A DNA stretch of 64,000 nt, from the NCBI GenBank assembly GCA_037783415.1, contig JAZGTN010000046.1:4098501-4162500 (forward strand). Direction: 5' to 3'. The notes beneath the pieces were generated by a model. The model had not been told where the DNA came from. It did not search any database and was given only the letters and a program-made list of their open reading frames with translations. Position 1 is the stretch's first letter; every line of letters starts with the position of its first letter. Below, in pieces: positions 54,582-64,000 of this stretch. Origin of the DNA: Leptasterias polaris (taxonomy: Eukaryota; Echinodermata; Asteroidea; Forcipulatida; Asteriidae). A program made the translations under genes and the position numbers.

Positions 54582-57445
54582 ATGGCGGGAAAATTACCAG
54601 CACTTCTTGTGTGGACTGTCTGCGTGTTGGCGATCTTATCTTATGGTGAGTAATGAAATAGTTCTTAAATTTGGTGACTGGTAGTTGGTAAGTGAAATCA
54701 AAACAGTAAGCAGAGGACATTCGAAAAATGAAGATGGAAATCGAGATATGTCAATGGAATGGTCAATTTGACAGTATTTATAGGGTCAGGCGTTAGCACC
54801 TCCCTATCGCATCTACTGAGCAAAGTTTAAAAGCAGTTGTTCACAAGAATTGTACAAAAGAAAATAATAATTACATGCCAAAATATACCATGTCTTTTCT
54901 AACAATTCCCCGATTACTAATCTACTAATAGCAGAAAGTTGTTAAGCAACATTTATATTTAATGCTTGATAGGGCCTTGGTTTTGAATACCGCAAGTGTT
55001 TATATAATTTCTCTAGATGTATCAGCAAAAAAATGTGAACAGCGGCAGAAAAGTTGAGAAAAAAATCCGGAAATAAATGCTTGTTAGTCGTAGCTGTTGG
55101 GGTTTCAATGTAAAAGAAACACAAACAATTTGAGTAACATAACAAAAGAAGCAAACAAAGAATGCTACTTTTACCGAATAAAGCAGAAAACAACGGTTAA
55201 CATAATAATTTAAGTCGTTTGATTATTTGTCAGTCTTCAGCTTCTAGAGATTTTACTAATAGGCATACCTCTCAATGACGTCACCAAGATATATCGTAGT
55301 TGGGAACATAAAGAGTGTTTTGGGGGCGCAACAAACTCAGTTTGGGTTATACTAAGTGTATCCGAGATCTTCTTTTGGATGGATTTTATATATTTATTTT
55401 TTATTCGTTCTTTAATTAACACACTCAAAACCATAATGTGCTTCTCTTCGTCCAGGTACCCTCATGCTCTCAACAGTGAAAATTGTGTATTTTACTAAAG
55501 GTGTTCCCGGTCAATTTCAGCGAAAACTATATCATTTTCATTCAAACGCATTTATATTCACACGGTCATTTCCCCCGAATTCAATCAAACTATATAGGGT
55601 TCGTTTTTAGCTATACTACTGCATTCAATTTCGCTTTCATGCTCATGATGTTCTTCTCATTCAGGTTCGCTTTGGTCAATTCTGTCCATTCAGTTGCACC
55701 ATTCTTCGGTGGAATTTCTACTATCCATTTAGAATCAATGAAATTGAATGGTTTTGTCGGCCTCAGTGCTGGCTTTCAAGAAATTGAATGGTCTTTGCGA
55801 CCTAATTGATGAATGATCTTTGGCTAGGGAATGCTCAACTGAAATTGAATAACTAATCTTGATTGTTAAAGCTGATATGCATTTGAACATTCCTTTTCAA
55901 ACAAACTGAATGAGCTGGGTGTTAAACTGAATGAGTTTTGTTGAAAATGGCCTGGAAACCAATACGAACTCAGAAAGCCAAACAGGCTGCTCGAAGTTGC
56001 ATGCTCTGCGCTGCCACAGTTTAGTGTTTGGAATTATTGCATCATTTCCTCTCCTTTTCTGCAGGGGACTGTGCTTCAAGGCAGAAGCGCTCCGTGCCGC
56101 AGTTCGCGCTGATGATCTCCTGTGTCATAGGGGGAAATCCACTGGAATATAACGGCTACGGGTGCTACTGTGGATTCGGTGGGGGAGGAACGCCAGTTGA
56201 CGCAACAGACAGGTAACTTTTGTAGAGAGAGGAAAGAACTATTTCATGGTGGTTGGGAGAAACACCAATTGACGTAGACAGGCTGCTGCAGAACTTGGTC
56301 AAACCGTCATTGGTGACGCAACATTCAGGCACATTGTCCCTCGTAGCTTTACTGGTAACACTTTTATTGCCAAGATATTGCCACGTCATAAAACTCCAGA
56401 GGTCTCCCATGTTCCCAAGGCTCTTCATTGATCCGTCAAAATGACTCAACTTTTTCGCCAATTTCACTTTGCCATCATGTTCTCTTCCCATGTTTTCAGG
56501 TGCTGTTACAACCATGATCGGTGCTACTCTCTGATGAAAAGTACGGGCAGGTGCTCTGCGTCGACTGGTGATGTTTACATCATGGTGTACCAAAGCAAGC
56601 AGTCAGAATGTGGTACCAATAACCCACAGATTACATGCAGTAAGTGTGCTTAGAACTTAGTATCGGGTGCTCATATTCGGTACCTTATGGAGACCAATGA
56701 CAAAACAAACAGAAAAGGGAAATAAACTTAGGTTTCCATAGGGGAATTCTATAGGCTGGGGTGCTCCATAAGAAAGTTTGTGTACAGTCTTTGGGAAGAT
56801 GTTTATGTGCAGGGGCAAAGGAAAGAACAAGATAATTATGTTTCCACAGGGATGCATGTTTTGAGATTGTTTTGTATTGTTTGTTCTTGTAGATCCTTTG
56901 ATTTGCAACTTTTTAATGTTGTTGTTTTGGTGTTTTTTATGTTTGCTGGCGAATAAAATTAAATGAAATGAGAAGCCTGTACTTGATTTTACCATGGAGG
57001 AAGAAAAAATTTCTTCCTCCATGATTTTACGTTCTCGGTTGCGCTATATGTGCACTTTCTCAAACAAATAGTTCCACAGTATACGGTAACGTTAAGCACA
57101 GGAAACCGATATTTGGTTTTCATTTTGTGAATAAATTCGTGACATGAATTTCTCAAATTCTCAAACGTGTGACTTTTATTGTGTATTCTTCATATATAGT
57201 TTTTGCCTTTAAATAAGCATAATGTTGACAAAAACCAACCTATGACTCTATACCTGTAATGATTATTTTCAGAGCGATCACGGAGGTACGGCTGGCTGGA
57301 GAAATTTATCATCGGTCAGAAGACGGAATGCGCAGAAGGTCTGTGCAGATGCGACAAGGAGGCAGCCCTCTGCTTCAAGAGGAACAGAAACACATTCTCT
57401 CCAAGCTTCATCAATTTCCACAAGTACACAACTTGCGTGAACTAA
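54582..57445 (+). CDS. Secreted phospholipase A2 (sPLA2, group I-like) with propeptide, 4 exons, intact
   Basis: Exons 54582-54645, 56065-56212, 56500-56639 and 57273-57445; 174 residues, all joints in frame. Exon 1 is a signal peptide (MAGKL start, hydrophobic core). Exon 2 starts with a short propeptide ending RQKR, a furin-type cleavage motif, then FALMISC (group I Cys) and the calcium loop [11 protein letters not shown]. Exon 3 has CCYNHDRCY with catalytic His-Asp and the pairing Tyr. Exon 4 has [11 protein letters not shown] with the second catalytic Asp. Fourteen mature cysteines fit group I. The propeptide suggests a zymogen activated by proteolysis, as in pancreatic-type PLA2; this is inference. 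Its leader and first exon are duplicated at 60745. Confidence 0.93.
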
Positions 57446-57699
57446 GAGGTCAGGCCATTCTGTTGGTGACCAAGAACAGAAAATTGCATAACTATTTCTC
57501 AGTATAAGTTATAATATGACGGGACCCCTTCATCCTATATCAAAACCATTTACGACAGTCCGTTTTTGTAACTATATTTCTTGTTAGGACCGGTGTCATA
57601 GGGAAAGCTGTCCCCCGGAGATTCTGTCCACCGTATAGGAAACCAATTAACATGGGCTGATTGAGGTTGATTCAAAAGAGGGCGCTATCAGAATAGACA

Positions 57700-58400
57700 T
57701 TTTTGTACACAGGTCGAAGTAGGGGCCGAATCTCCTGCCACACCGGCATGTCCAAATTGACGACTTCAGCAGCGGCTTCGGCAGTGGCTTCGGCAGCGGC
57801 TTCGGCAGCGGCTTCGGCAGCGGTTTCGGCAGTGGCTTCGGCGGTGGCTTCGGCGGCGGTTTCGGCAGCGGTTTCGGCAGCGGCTTCGGCAGCGGTTTCG
57901 GCAGCGGTTTCGGCAGCGGCTTCGGCAGCGGATTCGGCAGTGGCTTCGGCAGTGACTTCGGCATTGGATTCGGCAGCGGTTTCGGCGGTGGCTTCGGCGG
58001 TGGATTCGGCAGCGGCTTCGGCAGCGGTTTCGGCAGCGGTTTCGGCAGCGGTTTCGGCAGCGGCTTCGGCAGCGGTTTCGGCAGCGGTTTCGGCAGCGGC
58101 TTCGGCAGCGGATTCGGCAGTGGCTTCGGCAGTGACTTCGGCATTGGATTCGGCAGCGGTTTCGGCGGTGGCTTCGGCGGTGGATTCGGCAGCGGCTTCG
58201 GCAGCGGTTTCGGCAGCGGTTTCGGCAGCGGTTTCGGCAGCGGCTTCGGCAGCGGTTTCGGCAGCGGTTTCGGCAGTGGCTTCGGCATTGGCTTCGACAG
58301 TGGCCTCGGCAGTGGCTACGGCTGAAACGTTTAAATGGCCTTTTCTTCAACATCGCCTACGCCAACAGCTATAGCCGAAGCCAATAGCTCGATTCAGACA
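57700..58400. repeat. 12-bp GC-rich minisatellite with 180-bp higher-order period
   Basis: About 46 units of TTCGGCAGCGGY-type from 57772 to 58320. Blocks of 15 units recur exactly: 57861-58090 matches 58041-58270 at 180-bp offset. All frames are open for long stretches because the unit is a multiple of three (SAAAS, GFGS and PKPLP-type peptides). The right flank carries ATTCAGACACAGGCC, resembling the TIR of the MITE at 21494. Confidence 0.9.
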
Positions 58401-60640
58401 CAGGCCTTGGGTGGTATCAAGTTTTGCAATAACACTCTCTACGCCCTCACTTGAGCGTTTTCAGCTGAAAATAGTGCAACTCTCGCGGCATCATTATTCT
58501 TAGAAAACTTTATGTCTTGTAATTATGCCTATAGGCACTCTGTTTCGACTGTATTTTAAACGATTTTAAAAACTGTTGAGTATTTTAATTAAGCCAGAAA
58601 AACGTCATCTTACCACCTCTGTGAGCTATCTTTAGCACCAAAAGCATTATTATTTATAAAATTTGATGAGTACAAACTGACTGTATTGTGTGTTTCAATC
58701 AGCTAACAAAACTTCAAACTTTTTGTATGACGTGTTTCTTTTTAATAAATAAGATCGAAACTGTTATGTAAATTAGTTTTTGTATTGTCTTGCGTTCTAA
58801 AAGTTTATTGTTAAACTCTGTAATGTTTGCCGACTGTTGATGAAACCTTGTTCGGGGACATTTATTTCTGAGTGGAGAAAATAACAACATGCAGACTGAT
58901 AAACAAAATATGAATTTTGTTTTTCTCGTATTATTTATTTTTGCCTTGTTGCGGTTTTAAAAAAAAAATCGTTTGGCCTACCTTTTTCTGACTGGAATAG
59001 TTTCATTCAACACGTGAAAGCGCGTAACAGATTTTTTGTTTTGAAATCATTAAAAATATATTTATTTCAATGAAATTTCAGAGAAAATTTTAATTTTAAT
59101 TTGACATAATAATAATAATTTTACTTAGTAATGTTACTTATAATGCTCGATTTTCGAAGTATTGGTGTAGGTGGTTTAGTCTGAAAAAGAAGGCCTACCA
59201 CTGTCGCCAATGGCCATTTTCACAACGCTGCATATTATCATATAAGAATTATTACCAATTAAATTACACAAATTCGATGTTTTTTTATTTATAAAATCAA
59301 TGAAGAAGTCCTTTTTTACCTTTTGCATTGACTCCCTGAATAATCTAATCTACTACTATTTAAATGCTGATGCTGACTGTTTTTCAACGCCTACAATGTT
59401 CCTGACGCTTCAAAGTTGGATGCACTGCAAAATCTGGGGTGTTGAAATTGACACCAGGTGTTGTCATACCGAAGAGAGAATTGAAATTAAACTTACCCTG
59501 CAACGAGTGACGTGGGCAATTTTGTTCTGCGAAAATAAAGTAAAACATAACCGCAACCAAGTGGTAAATCCTAGCCATGCCAAACTCAATGATATCCTCC
59601 CCTGTACCATAACACACAGTCTAGAAGGGGTGTCAGTCAACAGGGGTCGGTGACTTGGTAAGGGTGGGTGGAGAAAACAAAAACGTCCATTGCGCATGTA
59701 CAAACATTTCCCCTTGGGTTTGTACACAGGGCAATGGCCGCCTGGTTAATGTCAATGAGGATCCCAACTCGGGCACTAGGTCGCCAAAGGTCTGAGACCC
59801 AGCGAGATGATTGAAAACATCTGTTCACCAACTGGCTGGGAGTCTTTTTATGTCTTGCCGACAGTTTCTGCGGTTAGAAAATGGGAGATAAGCCCTCACA
59901 ACTGTTTAATTACATGTGAAGAACAAAATTGCCAAGGTGGTGAAAATACGTTTTACAAAAACAGGTGCCTCGTTTGAGGTTTTATAACACCAATGTAATT
60001 GTTTTTGCAGAAATTAGTGTTATTTTAACATCCTATGATGTTAATTTTGATACTCTCTAATACCAGTGGTGTCAATTTTAACTCCCCAGTTTTTGCAGTG
60101 TGTGTTCAACACAACCATCTTGAACCATTCGCAACTTTCGTTATGCGTTAACTTAATAATTATATCTTCTTCAAAAATTTACTCGTCACACTTGGGGAAT
60201 TATTGCTGCATGCACCAGCTATGGATTTTATCAGACTCTATTGGCATTCTAAATATTAAATTTGTTTATCAGGTCAGCTGGAGATTTGATTCGAGGGGGA
60301 AAATCATTTAAAAAAGTGTCCCGTGAAAAATATGCAGATAATGTATAATTCATCAGATTTTACGCATTTAATGGCTAATTTTACTTAAGTTACAGCTTGA
60401 TACAACAATATAAAAGATCTTCCATTAAAAAAGTCCATCAAAAAAGTATTGGATTGCAGGAAACGAGAACAATTTTACGAGAAATATTACTGTTGTCTGC
60501 TTAATGGCATGTGGTTTCAAACCCAGAGTCTTTGTCGACATTTCAATTACAAAAGGCTTGATGTGCTCTGACCTGTAAGTTATTGAACAGATTGTTCACA
60601 GTCATCAAGTGCTACAGCAAAAACACGGCTTGGAGTTGGG
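58400..60640. other. Intergenic, AT-rich
   Basis: No gene is recognised. 59985-60110 (AACACCAATGTAATTG, TTTTAACATCCTATGATGTTAATTTTGA, here in part) is an uninterrupted relative of the repeat that holds the mariner-type element at 9920-10830. AATAAATAAGATCG at about 58744 could serve as a polyadenylation signal but is 1.3 kb from the sPLA2 stop. Confidence 0.45.
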
Positions 60641-60744
60641 CTTTGCCGGTCTTTTCACAAAGACCTGAGAGTCCAAACTTAGTGTCAGAGTAGCGACAAA
60701 GCTGGTACGAATTTTTGAGACAGGGAGAGAATATTGTGCAAAAA

Positions 60745-60808
60745 ATGGCGGGAAGATTACAAGTACTTTTTGCAAGGACCGTCTGCGTTTTGGCGATCAT
60801 ATCTTATG
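60745..60808 (+). pseudogene. Orphan first exon of an sPLA2 gene (duplicate of 54582-54645)
   Basis: 64-base exon with the same length, phase and G|GTGAGT donor as exon 1 at 54582. The 5' leader from about 60628 (GGCTTGGAGTTGGGCT, GAGTCCAAACTTAGTGTCAG) also matches 54467 onward. It encodes a signal peptide differing at several residues. No exon 2 signature is found up to 64000. It may be the start of a gene that continues past the window, or a broken tandem copy. Confidence 0.6.
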
Positions 60809-60896
60809 GTGAGTAATGAAATTAGTTTTTTGATTTAGTGACCCGGTACACTGTAAAAAAAATCCTGTAAATTTACAGAAAAATGCAGGCAACTCC

Positions 60897-61526
60897 CAGT
60901 GGCGGCACAAGACCTGTTAATCTGGGGGGAAAGAGGGGGGCAAACTTAAATTTAGGGGGGGGGGGGCAAACAAAAATCTATAATGTAATTTTGTACTGCA
61001 GAAAAGCATTGACTTACCACTTTGACGGACTTTACACCAGCGTTCTTCTTGAGTGGGGGTATTTCCTGGCAAATCTATCGACGACATTGTACTGTATAAG
61101 CCTACAATTCACTCCAGAAATAAGATTTTGCACTGCGTGAATTTGACGTGTTGTTCGGCGTGTACAGTACAGTGGCTGCTTACGGTTTTGGGCAGACAAT
61201 GTATTTCTAGTTATAGCAAGTTTCCAAGCTTGTACAGATAAATAAATCCACATTTTATTAACATTGCCGGAGATGGAAAGTGTATTGGGCTTTTTTGATG
61301 GTGCCAGCTAATTATGATGGATGAAATTTATTTTATTATTTACAGCGCAAACAACATTGTAACAAACTGGGTGCAATGGTTTGGGATTAAACTCAATTTC
61401 CGCCATCGGGGAAAAAACTGGGGTGGGGGGAAAACTGGGGGGGAGGGGGGGAAAAAATAATAACTGGGGGGAATTTCCCCCCCCCCCCCCCCCCCCCCCC
61501 CCTTGCCCCCCGTAGCGCCGCCACTG
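60897..61526. mobile_element. 630-bp hAT-type non-autonomous element with 8-bp target duplication
   Basis: TIRs CAGTGGCGGC (60897) and GCCGCCACTG (to 61526). GCAACTCC flanks both sides exactly (60889-60896 and 61527-61534). CAGTGGCGG-type ends plus an 8-bp duplication are hAT hallmarks. The terminal zones are extremely G/C-homopolymer rich (G run near 60955-60968, C run near 61480-61502). No transposase. It has landed inside another repeat (CTGTAAAAAAAATCCTGTAA). Confidence 0.9.
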
Positions 61527-61899
61527 GCAACTCCATTTCTAACATTTTGCTGTATAATACTTTTACATAACTGGTATGTCAATTCGGTTTACAAAATTGC
61601 AGTAAAAGCCTAATAACTTTAGTATATTTACGTTTTCTTCCGTTCTTCCCAAATACAGTCTTGCTGTAAGAGTACCCCTTTGTTTGTTATTCCTTTTTAC
61701 GGAGAGTTTGTGAAAATGCATAAACTTTAGTTATTTTACAAGTATTTTTGTACTCGAAATGTTCTGTTTTTCTGTAATTGATATTACAAATTTGTTTTCT
61801 AGATTAGCAGCAGCAACTGTATTATTATTTTTTTTTTAAGTAATGTTATTTTCTCTTGGATTGGAGGATGGGCCTGTTGATATTAGCGAAGCGCTGCTC

Positions 61900-62255
61900 A
61901 AACTGACTCAATATTGAATTGTAGCCAGTTCCAATGACCATTATCTTCCAGCTTGTCTTCGAAACTTTGTGGGTAGGCCTAATCCTCCACGAGCTTGGCA
62001 GCTATAACAACCAGCTGTCTCCTTGTAGGTTTGCGACGGATCATTCGGATCATTTCTCGTTGGTCAGCTTGGGATGGCATTTCTTGCAACCTTGTAAAAA
62101 ACATACTTCAAATCAGAAGGCTTATCAACTCCAAGGTCTTTTAATGCTTCCACAAGTTCATTTTTGTAGTTGAAAATTGGCAATGTTTGGAAGATGTATT
62201 CTTCTATGCTACTTTATAGGTCAGTTGTGTCCTCGTCACTGGAACTCATTTTACA
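61900..62255 (-). pseudogene. Decayed fragment of an unrecognised protein-coding gene
   Basis: On the minus strand, from an ATG at about 62251: MSSSDEDTTDL, an in-frame stop, then ELVEALKDLGVDKPSDLKYV, and in shifted frames QADQREMIRMIRRKPTRRQL and YPQSFEDKLEDNG. This has coding-like composition with a stop and at least two frameshifts. The helix-rich LxxLGVxxxxDLKYV block resembles N-terminal helical regions of uncharacterised invertebrate proteins; I cannot name a family. Confidence 0.45.
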
Positions 62256-62259
62256 GCCA

Positions 62260-64000
62260 ATTTGGACTTCAACACTATGCATTGCACCGCGCATATTGCA
62301 GTTTAAATGTTATTCCGCAGTAAATGTTTTAAAAAACATCATGGTTGTTAGCGAATCCGTCCTCAACTCAGTGGTCCGTTTGTTTATTAGGTGTTCGAAG
62401 CCCGAACAACTCTTTGTTATTGTTCGGTTTTTTTGGTTTTTTTAGTTCTTCTTTTCTTCTGAAAGTCGTTTGTCCGCGAAAAAAACATGGTTGCGAACCT
62501 TCGATCAACTTGAAGCTTAATGTGACGTTAGAACATAACTAGCAGAAGGTGTGTGAGTTGTGACGTCACGATTACGTCATCGGGTGTCAAATTACAAGCC
62601 ATTTAATTTCAAAAAGTGACCTCATGCCAATCTGTGTATAGCCCACATTTAACCTGAAACGTAAAGTCCTTGTCACATCCATGGTGGCGCTATATCAAAT
62701 TAGTGGTCATTCAATAAATATTGGCTCCGCGACAAATGCCGACTCGTTCGACGGTAGTCCAATAATAGCTGTGCGTAACCTTCGTGTTATCCTTTTGTTG
62801 GCTTGGCGGTAAATAGCGACTAAGAGAGGGTGTTTTGCTGGCCTGTTTTTGTTGATTGTATGACTTTTGATAACTGAGAAAATGCAATCGGCAAGAGATC
62901 AACATTAGTTTGACTCTTTTTATTATCAACAGCGGTTTTTACGAGAATCCAACTTTTAGATCTTTTTGAATACTTCAATAAAGTTCTGTGTGAACAACAA
63001 AATAAAGTCAAACAAAACAATGGGTTCCTAAGCCCTAAAAAACGTGACAGATGTTTAATTAATACACGTTCTATGTAGTGCTCAATGCAGTCTTAAGTAG
63101 TAACGTAAGCACTTGTTTCCCGTGTAAACTATATGGTATAAACGTAAAAGACTTACATTTTACTTTCTTTGACATTTCAAAAGCTATCATCAATCTTTTC
63201 ATCGATTCAAAGGAACTTAGTTCACCCATTAACACAACACTGACCCCAACGATACCCGAACACCTTGAGTCTGTTTTACAAACTCTATAATAGTGAATTT
63301 TTGAGTTTGTTCCATCTCAAAAATACACACAAATCGTTGTCCGCAGACTTTGACATCCTTCCCAAGCTCGTACGGTCATGAAACTTGGCAACAGTGTTAC
63401 ACCTGATAAATAGATGAAGTTTTGACAACATAATGACGTCATCCAATGATTTATTGGGTAATTAAATGTAATTAATTTTAATCAAATTTTGAGTTTTTGG
63501 TTTAACAACCAGAACTCAGAAACTAAGAACGATAAATTCGTTGTTATTTTTTCAAAACAAATGTTATTTAAACCACTGCAAGCAGTCATGCGACAATTCA
63601 GGCATGTTTACTTTCGAGACACATTGTCAATGTAACTGTGAAGCTATCAAATGTAAAATGTACTGGTTAAAATGTACACAATAGTGTCTAGACTCCGAAG
63701 TTTAATTTAGTACATACATTGTGTCACACAATAAACCATTGCAAGCAGCCATGCTATAAGTCATGAACGTTTTTATTTTCGAGACACATTAATGTCAAGG
63801 TAACTGTGAAGCTATCAAATCGTCACCCACCGATTCCACGAACTGACACACACGTAGACAGTAAAAAGTAACAATTGTAGAAAACGGCATCTAATGTTGA
63901 AGGCTTTTATAAAATCCCGCTTTCCTTCAAAACGTCACTAGTTTTCTTACAGTGGAGACTTGTTACTTTGAACTTCATATACATGGTGCTTATGACCGCT
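62260..64000. other. Intergenic, AT-rich; a diverged ~120-bp direct repeat
   Basis: 63560-63660 and 63720-63820 share CCAxTGCAAGCAGxCATG, TTTCGAGACACATT and AACTGTGAAGCTATCAAAT. No exon of the preceding orphan sPLA2 first exon was found. Confidence 0.5.

Noticed and set aside
57647..58374. Proline-lysine, alanine-serine or glycine-phenylalanine repeat proteins
   Set aside because: All are readings of one 12-bp minisatellite; no promoter, start context or splice context supports any of them.

Overview
The window looks like intergenic and intronic DNA of a marine invertebrate deuterostome, most likely an echinoderm and probably a starfish. This is an inference. It rests on small four-exon secreted phospholipase A2 (sPLA2) genes in a cluster, a two-domain receptor tyrosine phosphatase with long introns, several tRNA-derived SINE families, many small terminal-inverted-repeat (TIR) elements, and a foldback element like those known from sea urchins. 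The base composition is AT-rich and coding density is low. Almost every long open frame outside the genes below falls in repeat DNA. No species-level identification is possible from the sequence alone.

Layout. Positions 475-8001 (+) hold the last seven coding exons of a receptor-type protein tyrosine phosphatase, encoding its membrane-distal D2 domain and stop codon; the rest lies upstream of the window. Its active-site loop is degenerate, so D2 is predicted to be a pseudophosphatase. From 8 to 12 kb are its 3' UTR, SINEs and a 780-bp mariner-type element. From 12.3 to 15.2 kb is the decayed edge of the sPLA2 cluster: an orphan first exon and a pseudogene without exon 2. Positions 15.3-28.9 kb are gene-poor and contain unusual tandem arrays, including 25 copies of a 24-bp unit that looks like a complete 3' splice site, a 480-bp telomere-like tract, a solo LTR candidate and LINE/SINE debris.

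An intact sPLA2 gene lies on the minus strand (32075-29039). Positions 33.7-42.0 kb are bounded by two long inverted arms built of a 12-13 bp GC-rich repeat (foldback/TU-like). Between the arms lies a Tx1-clade LINE that is itself interrupted by a CR1/L2-type LINE. Two more intact sPLA2 genes follow on the plus strand (43907-48159 and 54582-57445), then a 12-bp minisatellite with a 180-bp higher-order period, another orphan sPLA2 first exon at 60.7 kb, a textbook hAT-type element with an 8-bp target-site duplication, and a decayed unknown gene fragment on the minus strand near 62 kb.

How the genes relate. The three intact sPLA2 genes share one architecture: signal-peptide exon, calcium-loop exon, catalytic His-Asp exon, and Cys-rich C-terminal exon, with intron phases 1, 0-like split codon (2 nt + 1 nt) and 1. 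They are paralogues in at least two subfamilies and encode secreted calcium-dependent lipases. In starfish such proteins serve digestion and, in venomous species, toxicity; which applies here cannot be read from DNA. The phosphatase is unrelated and simply neighbours the cluster.
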